Shown here one piece after another: positions 35,134 to 44,427 of a DNA stretch of 64,000 nt. The DNA comes from JAAXIE01 sp965204245 (GTDB taxonomy: Bacteria; Chloroflexota; Dehalococcoidia; Lucifugimonadales; JAAXIE01): positions 124,001 to 188,000 of the forward strand of contig CBDBED010000008.1 in the NCBI GenBank assembly GCA_965204245.1, in the 5' to 3' direction. The notes below the pieces were generated by a model. The model worked only from the letters and a program-made list of their open reading frames with translations. It ran no database searches and was not told where the DNA came from. Each line of letters opens with the position of its first letter. The stretch's first letter is position 1. The position numbers and the translations under genes were made by a program.

Positions 35134-36048
35134 CTACACCATAAAAACAGGGTCGTCGTCAGTGACGGTACGCGTCTCGGAAGCGATGCCCTCCCGAATA
35201 TAGCGGGGCAGCGAGAACAAACTATGGCAGGTCACTCCGTCCAGATAACGCAACTCCCGAGAGATTCGCGAGTTGGCTGCCTGCATGAAGTCGCCAGCAT
35301 TGGGAAGGGAAACCCCGGGATCCGATACGGCCATGGTAAAGCCCCATGGGGTGATGAAGGACGGTACGTAGACCATGTACGGCCTGATTTCAGGAAACAG
35401 CCCGCTCAGCGTGCGGGCGATGGGAGTGAAGCACTCGGTGAAATTAATCAGTCCAGCCGGCCCGGACTGGGTCACCAGAATCCCACCTGGATTCAGCCTC
35501 TGGGCTGCCGTTGCGTAGAACTCCCGCGTGTACAGGAGATAAGCAGGTCCGCCCTCCAAGGGGTCTACCAAGTCAAGCACGATCACGTCGTAAGTCTCAT
35601 CCGTGTCGGCGAGATACCCGCGTGCATCCTGATGCAGCAACTCCACCCTGGGGTCATCGAAAGACCCTTGATGGTGCTGAGGTAGGAAGCGGCGGCACAA
35701 GTCCACCACCTCCTCGTCCAAGTCGAGCATGGTGACCTTCTCCAGAGAACGGTGTGCCAGCACCTCTCGCAGAGTGGTGCCCTCTCCACCGCCACCAATA
35801 AAAACTGACTTGGGGTCAGGATGGGTCAGAAGCGCGGGATGGACCAAGCACTCGTGATAGATGTGTTCGTCGAACTCGGTCGACTGGGTCTTACCGTCCA
35901 GCACCAAGCAGCGGCCGAACAACTCCGACTGGAGTATGTCGACCTTCTGATAGGCCGTCTGACCCGTATACACAACATCCCTGATCCTGTACAGCATCGA
36001 CAGGTCAAGGCTTACTACTTCGAAGTGCCATTTACCGGAGGCGTCCAT
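35134..36048 (-). CDS. speE: Spermidine synthase (polyamine aminopropyltransferase)
   Basis: The 304-residue enzyme transfers an aminopropyl group from decarboxylated SAM to putrescine or another amine. Diagnostic segments are YQKVDILQSELFGRCLVLDG, FDEHIYHECLVHPAL, the SAM-binding VFIGGGGEGTTLREVL, acidic DLDEEVVDLCRRF and VIVLDLVDPLEG. Amine specificity (spermidine or a longer product) cannot be told. It follows speD by 19 bases, so both enzymes of spermidine synthesis come from one operon. Confidence 0.93.
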   Translation of the reverse strand: MDASGKWHFEVVSLDLSMLYRIRDVVYTGQTAYQKVDILQSELFGRCLVLDGKTQSTEFDEHIYHECLVHPALLTHPDPKSVFIGGGGEGTTLREVLAHRSLEKVTMLDLDEEVVDLCRRFLPQHHQGSFDDPRVELLHQDARGYLADTDETYDVIVLDLVDPLEGGPAYLLYTREFYATAAQRLNPGGILVTQSGPAGLINFTECFTPIARTLSGLFPEIRPYMVYVPSFITPWGFTMAVSDPGVSLPNAGDFMQAANSRISRELRYLDGVTCHSLFSLPRYIREGIASETRTVTDDDPVFMV

Positions 36049-36067
36049 GCGCTCCTAGCCGAGATTT

Positions 36068-36436
36068 CTAACTTGCTGGGACTAGCTGAGGCGAGATTCC
36101 CCGTTTGACCTCCACGATGGAAGGCTCCTGCGACTCCAACTGGTCGATGATGAACTGGGCTGCCTCCTGTGGCTTGATGGAGGTCCCGCAGGTGAAGATG
36201 TCAGCCGCGGCATAGCCATATTCCGGCCAAGTGTGTATGCAGAGGTGAGATTCGGCAATGGCTACGATACCGGTAACACCTTGGGGATAAAACTGGTGAA
36301 AGGATTCGCCGAGGATTTGGGCTCCTACACCATTGGCTGCGCTGATCATCACATCCTTGATGTAGGCGAGGTCGTCCAGCAGTTGTGGGTTACAGTCCCT
36401 GAGCTCCAACATGACGTGGGTGCCTAGTGCATTCAA
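36068..36436 (-). CDS. speD: S-adenosylmethionine decarboxylase proenzyme
   Basis: A 122-residue bacterial class 1 AdoMet decarboxylase. The self-cleavage site is the serine in AIAESHLCIHTWPE, which becomes the pyruvoyl group; the downstream cysteine in IFTCGTSIKP is the conserved proton donor. It supplies the aminopropyl donor to SpeE. TTG start at 36436 with GGAGG about nine bases upstream. Two structured elements lie directly upstream. Confidence 0.93.
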   Translation of the reverse strand: MNALGTHVMLELRDCNPQLLDDLAYIKDVMISAANGVGAQILGESFHQFYPQGVTGIVAIAESHLCIHTWPEYGYAAADIFTCGTSIKPQEAAQFIIDQLESQEPSIVEVKRGISPQLVPAS

Positions 36437-36458
36437 CCCCCTTTGCCTCCCATTGGAT

Positions 36459-36500
36459 TTTGGTCACCAAACGGGCATTTTAGACACCGCTGCCCCGTTT
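36459..36500 (-). promoter_or_regulatory. Palindrome and hairpin upstream of speD
   Basis: TTTGGT-C-ACCAAA (36459-36471) is a perfect inverted repeat 22 bases from the speD start. An adjoining hairpin pairs AAACGGG (36469-36475) with CCCGTTT (36494-36500). The two share bases, so they could be alternative structures or an operator plus a leader element. Confidence 0.45.
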
Positions 36501-37245
36501 AGCAATAGGACTAGCTCCCCACAGGGTCTTCGGCTATTTGGATTCCGTTCGTCCGTCACTCATTCGAAGGACTCGCCATTCTCCAACCCATGACAAACAT
36601 TCATTGACGCCAACCTCCTCCCGTTGCTACCTTCAACACAGGAAGCACGTACCCCCCATGGTCGCCCCCTGCTTTCTTTTTTTCAGACCAGCCTTCCATG
36701 GAAGCCGTCAAGAAAGAGGCCATCAAGCGAGATGTGGCGGAATGCAGCACACCAACCGACGCAGAATGCTGTCGCAACTCAACACGCCTCAGCTACAAAA
36801 GCCTTCCCGTCAATTGCTATCAGTACAGCACCTGTTTGCGCACCACTAACCCAATGCCAAGACGAAATACGTCAAATGCGTCTCGCACTCCGAAATCCAC
36901 GCTACTCTACACATGTGTCAGCTACGGCCCAGATACGAGCATTCGACAAATTCTACACCTCTCAGATACAAAAACAATCACCACAGATACGAAGAGTGTC
37001 GAATGCCCCTATCTGGGCGTCGACAGTCCACCGCCCCGATCCCGGCCCCAAACGCCACCAAAGGCACTACGAAATACGAATCTATGTCGCGATTGCCGTC
37101 ACTAAATCTGAACCCGCAGGTTCTGCCAAGTGCAAAGATGCCGCATCCCATCGGAAATCAAAAGGCATCCTGCGTCGGTAGAACGGTGGTACCGCAGAAA
37201 GAAGGTCTGGGGTCGGTAGATAAGCCCGGAGGCCTACCCGAATCC
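36501..37245. other. Long spacer without convincing gene
   Basis: About 750 bases between speD and the BioD/DRTGG gene. Composition differs from the flanks: pyrimidine- and A-rich on the plus strand with few G runs. Two overlapping plus-strand frames (36624-37181 and 36698-37105) lack ribosome sites and give low-complexity products; I do not accept them. Possible untranslated RNA or decayed gene. Confidence 0.5.
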
Positions 37246-38277
37246 TTAGGCCAGCAGTTCTTGCAGCAACCCAGGCTCGCAGTGCTTCTCCAAAAGATGC
37301 GCGAACCTTTCAGTCTTGCTCCGGTGATGCACAGTGCCCCGAGCGATGACGCCCCCCATTGCCTCCGCGGTGGCATGGGTATCCCTTGCCACCACCAGCA
37401 CCGGCGCCTCCTGCTCTTGGGCCTCATGGTATACATACGGAATGGGCTGGTGTCCGCCGGTGAGAATAAGGCAGGTCAGCTTGCTTCCCAACGCAGCCAG
37501 TTGGATGTCCGGCCGGTCCCCTCTCACCACTACCGCCTGTTCCGGATAACGCCCGAAATAAGTCACCCCTGGGTCCATCAGGTTCCCCCCAATGAGTACC
37601 CGGGGCACCAATTCATCGCTCTTTTCTTCGCCCAACACCCATTGGGCATCAAGATGCTTGGCGACCTGACCGATGGTCGGGGACAGCATCACCCGGTCCT
37701 CGGGGATCATCCCCAAGACCTGCCCTAAGCCCCCTGCCGATTGAGCCAACAAGTCTGCCTCGCATGCCCGTATTCTGTATGGAGGCATCGAGTTCACCAG
37801 CAGTCCGTGCAGCCTCTGGCGCACAGGGCGCAGTTCGGCATTCAACCGCTCCACGTCAACAGTGGCCGAGTAGTCGACTATGGGTATAACTGAGGCATTG
37901 GCAGCCTCAGCCAACTCCCCGCACAGGGCCCACGTCCTTGGCTCTTCTCCCTTCGGTGGGGACACCTCCAGTAGCACCCTGTACCCGAGACCAACCGCCT
38001 CGCCACAGAACTCCCCCAGCGCAGTGCTCAGCCCGCCTATCGTCTGACCCAGCGGGTTTATTCGTGGCACCGTCAGGCTGTGCTCCGCTTCTGATGGCGC
38101 GTTCAAGGCAATCAGGTGGGTGAGGTATGCGGTATCTGCCTCATGGCTGTCGTCGTCTGTGCCAACTCGCAGATATGCGCTCCGGTGTCCCTGCCGGACC
38201 CACTGTGACGTCAAGGCAGCCGCCAATGCGGTCTTGCCGATGCCGGGCCTGTTGGATGCCAGAAGAACTACGTCCAT
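37246..38277 (-). CDS. BioD-like P-loop plus DRTGG domain protein (COG0857 type)
   Basis: The 343-residue protein looks like the N-terminal part of long phosphotransacetylases, made as a free protein. It has a dethiobiotin-synthetase-like P-loop (LASNRPGIGKTALAAAL), then GLLVNSMPPYRI, then a DRTGG domain with GMIPEDRVMLSPTIGQVAKHL and LIGGNLMDPGVTYFGRYP. Free-standing copies are thought to be regulatory nucleotide binders; no enzymatic role is known to me. It is followed on the other side by the divergent def gene. Confidence 0.8.
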   Translation of the reverse strand: MDVVLLASNRPGIGKTALAAALTSQWVRQGHRSAYLRVGTDDDSHEADTAYLTHLIALNAPSEAEHSLTVPRINPLGQTIGGLSTALGEFCGEAVGLGYRVLLEVSPPKGEEPRTWALCGELAEAANASVIPIVDYSATVDVERLNAELRPVRQRLHGLLVNSMPPYRIRACEADLLAQSAGGLGQVLGMIPEDRVMLSPTIGQVAKHLDAQWVLGEEKSDELVPRVLIGGNLMDPGVTYFGRYPEQAVVVRGDRPDIQLAALGSKLTCLILTGGHQPIPYVYHEAQEQEAPVLVVARDTHATAEAMGGVIARGTVHHRSKTERFAHLLEKHCEPGLLQELLA

Positions 38278-38447
38278 TTGAAACGGGCCTGAATGGGTGT
38301 AGCTCCGATTCTAGCACAAGAACTTTCCCCCGTCGGATGTGGGAGCCCCGGAGCCTCTTACTCAATGTATGGAGCATGCTTCTCTCCTTTACAGCCGTAA
38401 GCCCCTTTCGATATACTCATCCGGTTATCCACGTCAGGAGGTCCTCT

Positions 38448-38966
38448 GTGGCTGTACTGCCAATGCGTTTTATGCCTGACCCGGTGCTGCGACATAAAGC
38501 GAGTCGCGTCACTTCAGTGACCGCAGACATACGCAAGCTGGCCGAAGACATGGTGGACACCATGCACACCAATGCAGGTGTGGGCTTGGCCGCACCACAG
38601 GTGGGCGTGACCAGGCGCGTGATTGTCATTCAACTGCCCGAGGACGAAGAACCCCGCGTGTATGTCAACCCCGAAATCACCCGCCGCGAAGGCGAGCGCC
38701 ATGTGGAAGAAGGCTGCCTCAGCGTTCCGGGATACCGCGGCATGGTCAAGCGCTCCGAGCGTGTGCGAGCCAAGGCCTTGGACAAGAACGGCCGCCTAGT
38801 CCGCATCAAGGCCGACCAGCTTCTGGCCCAAGCTCTCGAACACGAAATCGACCACTTGGACGGCGTCCTCTATATCGACCGCCTAGTGGACCGCAACAGC
38901 CTCTGGAAAATCGATGAAGCCCCTGAGGAAGAAACCCAACAAGAAGAACCAGCCTACGCCGGCTAG
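38448..38966 (+). CDS. def: Peptide deformylase
   Basis: A 172-residue deformylase that removes the formyl group from new proteins. All three motifs are present: GVGLAAPQVG, EGCLSVPGYRG and the metal site ALEHEIDHLDGVLY. GTG start at 38448 with AGGAGG seven bases upstream; the frame continues upstream to 38127 but only as an opposite-strand shadow of the BioD/DRTGG gene. It leads a def-cca-secD-secF cluster. The partner initiator tRNA is elsewhere in this window. Confidence 0.95.
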   Translation: MAVLPMRFMPDPVLRHKASRVTSVTADIRKLAEDMVDTMHTNAGVGLAAPQVGVTRRVIVIQLPEDEEPRVYVNPEITRREGERHVEEGCLSVPGYRGMVKRSERVRAKALDKNGRLVRIKADQLLAQALEHEIDHLDGVLYIDRLVDRNSLWKIDEAPEEETQQEEPAYAG

Positions 38967-38977
38967 CGCCCTCCGTT

Positions 38978-40495
38978 CTGCGCTTACCGGCCCATAGCAA
39001 ACTGGCAACAGGTACTACCATCATCTCTCTTTCCCACCTTAGCGACTTCTTTCAAGGTCGCGGCGATGCCTACTTGGTCGGCGGTTTTCTGCGGGACACT
39101 ATCGTTGGCAAGGCCGCCAGCGACATAGACATAGTCGTCCCCCGCGACCCCCTTGCCGAAGGTAAGGCCCTCGCTGCGGCCCTTCAAGGCCATGTCATCC
39201 CCTTGGGCCATGACCACGGCTTGGCACGTGTAGTCGTAGGCAAACCAACTGGCTGCCAAGTGGTGGATATAACGGCCCTCAGAGGAGACTCCATCGAGGA
39301 AGACCTCGCCCTGCGGGACTTCACTTTGGACGCCATGGCCCTGCCTCTAGGCTCTTGGCGCGATGAATTCCCAGTGGAGTCGGCCCTCGACCCCCTTGGC
39401 GGCAGGCGAGACTTGGAAGCCCGCACAGTGCGAATGGTCTCGTCCCAAGCCTTCCGCGATGACCCTCTCCGAATGTTGCGAGCCGTGTCCATCGCCGCCA
39501 AGCTGGACTTTAAGGTGGAGCCCTACACCCGGGCCGCCATTCGCCAGCAGGCCCACACAGTGACCTCCGTGGCTGGGGAACGATTGCGTGAGGCGTTCTG
39601 CGATATCCTGGCCGCTGACCGCGCCAAGGCCCATCTCGCCCTTTTGGACGATGTGGGGCTGCTGTGCGCTATAATCCCTGAGCTTGAAGAAGCAAAAGGG
39701 GTGAGGCAACCACGTGAGCATTATTGGGACGTGTTCTGGCACTCCCTCCAAGCAGTGGAAGGTGCCGAGCGCGTGACGCAAAAAGACCCGCCTCCCCTTG
39801 TTCCTTGGGGAAAGGAAGCAGAGGAACGCTTTGCCGAAGATGCTGGCGATAATTTGTGCCGTCGCACCCTGCTGAAACTGGGTTGCCTGCTGCACGATGT
39901 AGCCAAGCCTCGCACCAAGACCATTGATGAGAATGGACGCACTCGCTTTTTTGGCCACCACACCATGGGAGCGGAAATGACTCTCGACATCATGCGCCGC
40001 CTGCGGTTCAGCGCGGCCAACACCGAGGCGGTATGCCTGATGGTCCAGAATCATTTGCGACCCGGCCAGATGAGCCAAGGGGCGGACTTGCCAACGCCTC
40101 GGGCTATCCACCGCTTCTTTCGCGATGTCAAAGGGGCCGCCGTCGATACCCTCTATCTAAGCTTCGCCGACTATCTGGCAGCCCGTGGCCCCGACCTCGT
40201 GGAAGAGGACTGGCGCAGGCACGCCACTAAAGTGAGCCACATCCTGTCTGAAGGCACGCGCCCTGAAATCGACCCTGCGCTCCCGCCACTGGTCAATGGC
40301 CACGACCTGATGCAAGTCTTTAGCTTGCCACCGGGACCCCGAGTAGGCCAATTGCTGGAGCAGGTGAGGGAGGCCGAGGCGGCTGGCGAGCTCTCCGGCC
40401 GGGAGGACGCTATCGCTTTGGTTGGACGGTTCCTTGGAGCGGATGCTGCCCCCGCACTGGCCCCAACATCTTCCGCAAGGCCTGCCGAGGGCTGA
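38978..40495 (+). CDS. cca: tRNA nucleotidyltransferase (CCA-adding/poly(A) polymerase family) with HD domain
   Basis: A class II nucleotidyltransferase. The active site is AYLVGGFLRDTIVGKAASDIDIVV with the carboxylates in DID; RDFTLDAMALPL, RDDPLRMLRAVSIAAKL and RLREAFCDIL follow, and then an HD-type region (GCLLHDVAKPRTK, FFGHHTMGAEM). It adds or repairs CCA ends. The true start is unclear: homologous sequence (SHLSDFFQGRGDAYLVGG) extends upstream of the first standard codon, TTG at 39074, but only CTG or ATC codons lie in frame there. I give the CTG at 38978 as a provisional limit. Confidence 0.82.
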   Translation: MRLPAHSKLATGTTIISLSHLSDFFQGRGDAYLVGGFLRDTIVGKAASDIDIVVPRDPLAEGKALAAALQGHVIPLGHDHGLARVVVGKPTGCQVVDITALRGDSIEEDLALRDFTLDAMALPLGSWRDEFPVESALDPLGGRRDLEARTVRMVSSQAFRDDPLRMLRAVSIAAKLDFKVEPYTRAAIRQQAHTVTSVAGERLREAFCDILAADRAKAHLALLDDVGLLCAIIPELEEAKGVRQPREHYWDVFWHSLQAVEGAERVTQKDPPPLVPWGKEAEERFAEDAGDNLCRRTLLKLGCLLHDVAKPRTKTIDENGRTRFFGHHTMGAEMTLDIMRRLRFSAANTEAVCLMVQNHLRPGQMSQGADLPTPRAIHRFFRDVKGAAVDTLYLSFADYLAARGPDLVEEDWRRHATKVSHILSEGTRPEIDPALPPLVNGHDLMQVFSLPPGPRVGQLLEQVREAEAAGELSGREDAIALVGRFLGADAAPALAPTSSARPAEG

Positions 40496-40501
40496 AGCCA
40501 A

Positions 40502-42331
40502 ATGGTCCGACAGCGCATCTTACGTACAGCCATTATCGTCGGCATACTGACGACCTTGGCAGTCCTCGCCCTCTCCTTCAAGGAGATAAACTTCCTTGGC
40601 CTCAACCGGAACTCCGATGGCCCCCTCGGCCTGACGCTAGGGCTGGACCTACAAGGTGGCAGCTACCTCAAGTACCAAGCCCGCTTCCCGGATGAGGTTG
40701 ACGTGACCTTCTCCCAGCTGCCCGCAGGTGGTACTGTCCAAGCTGTTGAAATAGAGGGCGCGCTAACCGGTCAATCGGCAACAGTCGAAAAGGTCGAAGA
40801 CGAGGACAACGTCTTCAATATCCTAGTGCCCGATGTCACCGAAGCGACTCTTGAGGATGTGGAGCGCGACATTCGGGGCGAGATTGATACATGGGCAGGA
40901 GAGCGCGGCTTTACCCCGCAGGTCGATTCGAGCTTTTCGGAAGAAGAGGGTGCTCAGTTCACCGTTTCCCTCACCGCCAAGGAACCCTTCGGGGAGACAG
41001 AAATCGAAAGTGCCTTGTCGAGCATCGATGCTCGTGCCTCGATTCGCACCACTCAAGATAACCGCTACTCCATCGAGTTTCCCCGGACCCGAGTGGATGA
41101 AGAGGTACAGGCAGATATAGTGGAAGCCCTCGCAGGCTTGGCTCCAGTGGAGGATGTAAACGTCCGCCTAGGCCGTGTCCCCAGTGACGACGACATGACA
41201 GGTGTCATCGATACCATCAATCGACGCATCAACGCACTGGGTACAAGCGAGCCCACCATCCAGCGCTTGGGCGAAGACAAGGTCATTGTGCAGCTTCCGG
41301 GTGTGGAAGACTTGGAAGAGGCCAAAGCCACCATAGGCACGACAGCCCAACTGCTGTTTCTAGAGCGTACCTGCGAGACCGAGCAATGCTTGGACTTCAC
41401 TGAGGAACCCGTGGGTGATGGCCTCACTGGCGATGACCTCGAGGACGCCTATCCTGACAGGGATTCCGCCGGTCAGCCAGCCGTCAGCCTGCGATTTGAC
41501 GGAAGGGGCACAGGGTTGTTTGCCGACCTGACGCGGCGCATCCAAGGAAATACGCTGAAGCGTATCGCCTTCTACTTGGATGGTGAAGAAATCCTAGCCC
41601 CGGTATCAAGGGCGTACATTCCGGACGGACGCACTATTATCGAAGGTCTCTTTTCCGTACAGGAGACTCGGCGCATAGCTATCCAATTGAAATCGGGCGC
41701 GATCCCAGTCCCCCTGACTCCCATCGCAGAAACAACCGTGGACGCGACTCTGGGACAGGACTCCTTGGACAAAAGCCTCAGGGCAGGCTTGGTTGGACTG
41801 GGCTTGGTACTGGTCTTCATGATGGTGTATTACCGTGCCCCAGGGATCGTGGCCGCCGTCGCGCTTCTGATTTATGCGGCTATCCTGCTGGCCGTCTTCA
41901 AGATGCTGCCTGTGACCCTCACCCTTTCCGGCCTTGCCGGCGTGATACTCTCCATCGGTATGGCCGTGGACGCCAATGTGTTGATTTTCGAGCGAGTGAA
42001 AGAGGAACTGCGCACCGGCCGCACCTTGGCCTCTTCCATGGATGTCGGCTTCCGGCGCGCTTGGACTGCCATCTTCGACGGCAACGTTTCCACCCTCATA
42101 ACCTGCGCCATCCTGTGGTGGCTGGGGTCCCGCTTGGGCGCCCCACAGGTAACTGGTTTCTCCATCGCCTTGGGAATCGGCGTGGCGGTCAGCATGTTCA
42201 CTGCGGTCACCGTAAGCCGGAATCTCTTGCAGCTTATGGCCCTTACCCGTTGGGGCCGCAACACAAGCCTTTTTACCCCTGAAGGACGCATGCGACCGGC
42301 GAGCGCAGGCGGTAACGTTGGTGAGGACTAA
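40502..42331 (+). CDS. secD: Protein translocase subunit SecD
   Basis: The 609-residue SecD has a first membrane helix (residues 8-24), the LGLDLQGGSYLKYQ motif, a large P1 periplasmic domain, and five C-terminal helices carrying GLVGLGLVLVFMMVYYR, AVDANVLIFERVKEELR and SKxL-like RRAWTAIFDGNVSTLIT. With SecF it uses the proton gradient to help SecYEG export. Starts six bases after the CCA enzyme gene. Confidence 0.95.
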   Translation: MVRQRILRTAIIVGILTTLAVLALSFKEINFLGLNRNSDGPLGLTLGLDLQGGSYLKYQARFPDEVDVTFSQLPAGGTVQAVEIEGALTGQSATVEKVEDEDNVFNILVPDVTEATLEDVERDIRGEIDTWAGERGFTPQVDSSFSEEEGAQFTVSLTAKEPFGETEIESALSSIDARASIRTTQDNRYSIEFPRTRVDEEVQADIVEALAGLAPVEDVNVRLGRVPSDDDMTGVIDTINRRINALGTSEPTIQRLGEDKVIVQLPGVEDLEEAKATIGTTAQLLFLERTCETEQCLDFTEEPVGDGLTGDDLEDAYPDRDSAGQPAVSLRFDGRGTGLFADLTRRIQGNTLKRIAFYLDGEEILAPVSRAYIPDGRTIIEGLFSVQETRRIAIQLKSGAIPVPLTPIAETTVDATLGQDSLDKSLRAGLVGLGLVLVFMMVYYRAPGIVAAVALLIYAAILLAVFKMLPVTLTLSGLAGVILSIGMAVDANVLIFERVKEELRTGRTLASSMDVGFRRAWTAIFDGNVSTLITCAILWWLGSRLGAPQVTGFSIALGIGVAVSMFTAVTVSRNLLQLMALTRWGRNTSLFTPEGRMRPASAGGNVGED

Positions 42332-42334
42332 CTG

Positions 42335-43285
42335 GTGAGCTGGGATATAGTCAGCAAGCGGAAGTGGTTCCTGGTGTTGTCAGCATTCTTGCTGATACCG
42401 GGCATCGTCTCCCTCCTCATTCCTCCCAGCCTCACCTTGGGCTTGGAGTTCAGTAGCGGCTCTGCCCTCGAGGTACGCTTCGAGGAAGAGGTGGAGTTCA
42501 CCGAGTCCGAAGCCCGCGCCGTCTTGGAGTCTATGGGCCATCCCGAAGCCATTATCCAAGTCACCGGCGACAACGGCCTGCTGATCCGGACCGACACTCT
42601 GCAGGAGGCTATCGGCGACCGCCCTTCGGAGCAGTCCCAGATAAGGGACGCTCTGAACGAACAGGTAGGCCCCATCACACCTGAGGGTTTCTCCTTCGAG
42701 TCAGTCTCCCCGGTGGTGGCTCGAGAAACAGTCGTAAGGACTATATGGGCCTCGGTCGCGGCAACCATCGGCATACTGATTTATGTGACGTGGGCATTCC
42801 GCAACGTGCCTAACCCCGTGCGCTACGGCGTTGCTGCCATAGTGGCTCTAGTGCACGACGTGGTGATTGTCATCGGCATATTCTCCATCTTGGGGAAGGC
42901 TCTGGGCATAGAAGTCGACGTTATATTCATGGTGGGCCTGCTGACTATCGCCGGATACAGCGTCAATGACACTATCGTCGTTTTCGACCGCATAAGGGAG
43001 AATGTGACCCGTTCCGCCAATCAAGATCGCCCCTTGTCCACTATCGTCAACACCAGTCTGCTGGAGTCCATGGCCCGCTCTCTCAACACAAGCTTGACCA
43101 CGATGCTGGTGATCGTAGCCCTTCTCCTCATCGGAGGTTCCACCATCAGGCCCTTCCTGTTGGTGCTGGCCTGTGGCGTGGTGATAGGCACCTACAGCTC
43201 TATCTTCGTCGCCAGCCAGTTTTTGGTGATGTGGGACCGCGGGGAACTGCGTCGTTTGCTGCCTCGCCGCCGCCAAGCCACCTAG
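42335..43285 (+). CDS. secF: Protein translocase subunit SecF
   Basis: A 316-residue SecF: GLEFSSGSALEVRFEE near the N-terminus, YVTWAFRNVPNPVRYGVAAI, GYSVNDTIVVFDRIRENV and SLNTSLTTMLVIVALLLIGG. Six membrane helices. GTG start three bases after secD, so coupled. Ends overlapping by four bases with the convergent alcohol dehydrogenase gene. Confidence 0.95.
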   Translation: MSWDIVSKRKWFLVLSAFLLIPGIVSLLIPPSLTLGLEFSSGSALEVRFEEEVEFTESEARAVLESMGHPEAIIQVTGDNGLLIRTDTLQEAIGDRPSEQSQIRDALNEQVGPITPEGFSFESVSPVVARETVVRTIWASVAATIGILIYVTWAFRNVPNPVRYGVAAIVALVHDVVIVIGIFSILGKALGIEVDVIFMVGLLTIAGYSVNDTIVVFDRIRENVTRSANQDRPLSTIVNTSLLESMARSLNTSLTTMLVIVALLLIGGSTIRPFLLVLACGVVIGTYSSIFVASQFLVMWDRGELRRLLPRRRQAT

Positions 43286-44334
43286 ACGCTGTCTCCTGCT
43301 AATTGATGCGGAGTCAAGACGATCCGTCCCACATGTGCCCCTTCACTCATTAACTCCCAAGCCTCATGCCACTGCTCCAGTGAGAAGTGGCCCGCCACCA
43401 CGGGTTGCACTTCTCCCTGCATCACCAACTCCAACGCCGACTGCAAGTCGTCCCTGCCCGCGCCAGAGGAACCCAGAATCGAGGCATCCCGGAAGATAAC
43501 CTCAGCCAGCGATGTGGACACGCTTTTCCTTTCAACCTCTCCTAGGAGTACCAGCCTTCCATACTGTGTCAAGCATCGGAAGGTGGAGTCGAAAATAGGC
43601 GAGCCCACCGTGTCCAGTGTCACATCCACCCCTGCGTCTTCGGTCAGGGCGATTACCACTTCCGCGAAGTCCAAGTCTCCAACGCAAACAACGTGGTCCG
43701 CTCCCAAATCCTCCAGTGCTCCGACTTTGGATTCGCTACGGGTGATGGCGTAGACTTGGGCCCCAGCCGCCTTTGCAAGCTGTACCCCGTGTGTTCCAAG
43801 ACCTCCGCTCGCACCGGTCACCATCACCCTCTCACCGGGAAGCACTTTGGCGACGCTGGAGACCGCTCGCTGCACCACCCCCATGGGGCAGCCAAGCAGG
43901 CATGCGCTGGTGAGGTCCAGTTCTGGCGGAAGCCTTACCAAGCTGGCAGCCCGCAGGCTGACGTACTCAGCAAACCCCCCGTCGATGCTGTGTCCGATGC
44001 CCCTGCCATGGATGCAGCGGTGTTGCAGTCCTCCTGCGCAGCGACCGCAACGCCCGCAGGCATCAGTCTGGATACTGGCCACCGGCTCGCCAACTCGGAG
44101 ACCGTCGACTTCGGGGCCCACAGCCTCAACGACGCCCGCTATCTCATGTCCGAGGACAACGCCGTCCTTAACGCCACGCCGCAATACGCCCCGGGTCACC
44201 AGCAGGTCGTGATAGCACAGGCCGCACGCCTCGACACGTACTAAAACCTGGTCCCTCGACACCTGGGGTTCGGGTATATCCTTGATTGCCAAACTCGGCT
44301 GAGGGCCCGGTCGTTCCAGCACCAAGGCTTTCAT
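43282..44334 (-). CDS. Zinc-dependent alcohol dehydrogenase (MDR family)
   Basis: The 350-residue MDR protein has catalytic-zinc ligands in ACGLCYHDLLV and VLGHEIAGVV. The structural-zinc cluster is in ACGRCGRCAGGLQHRC, the Rossmann motif is GASGGLGTHGVQLAKAAG, and a short linker precedes a typical C-terminal domain. Substrate not known. It stands opposite nfo and shares a 94-base divergent gap with it. Confidence 0.9.
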   Translation of the reverse strand: MKALVLERPGPQPSLAIKDIPEPQVSRDQVLVRVEACGLCYHDLLVTRGVLRRGVKDGVVLGHEIAGVVEAVGPEVDGLRVGEPVASIQTDACGRCGRCAGGLQHRCIHGRGIGHSIDGGFAEYVSLRAASLVRLPPELDLTSACLLGCPMGVVQRAVSSVAKVLPGERVMVTGASGGLGTHGVQLAKAAGAQVYAITRSESKVGALEDLGADHVVCVGDLDFAEVVIALTEDAGVDVTLDTVGSPIFDSTFRCLTQYGRLVLLGEVERKSVSTSLAEVIFRDASILGSSGAGRDDLQSALELVMQGEVQPVVAGHFSLEQWHEAWELMSEGAHVGRIVLTPHQLAGDSV

Positions 44335-44362
44335 GGCGTGGCGATTATATGTCTGAGGTGGC

Positions 44363-44368
44363 TATAAT
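44363..44368 (+). promoter_or_regulatory. Candidate -10 box for nfo
   Basis: A perfect TATAAT lies 60 bases before the nfo start, within the 94-base divergent gap. No clear -35 hexamer accompanies it. Confidence 0.4.
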
Positions 44369-44427
44369 GCAGCCCAAGCCCCGGCGAAATATCAAGCAGG
44401 CGGTAATCAGATGAGGGAGGTTGTGCG

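Noticed and set aside
36624..37181. 185-codon plus-strand frame
   Set aside because: No ribosome site, low-complexity translation, overlapped by another equally long frame.
38127..38447. Longer N-terminus for peptide deformylase
   Set aside because: Deformylase homology and a strong ribosome site begin at 38448; upstream is the opposite strand of another gene.
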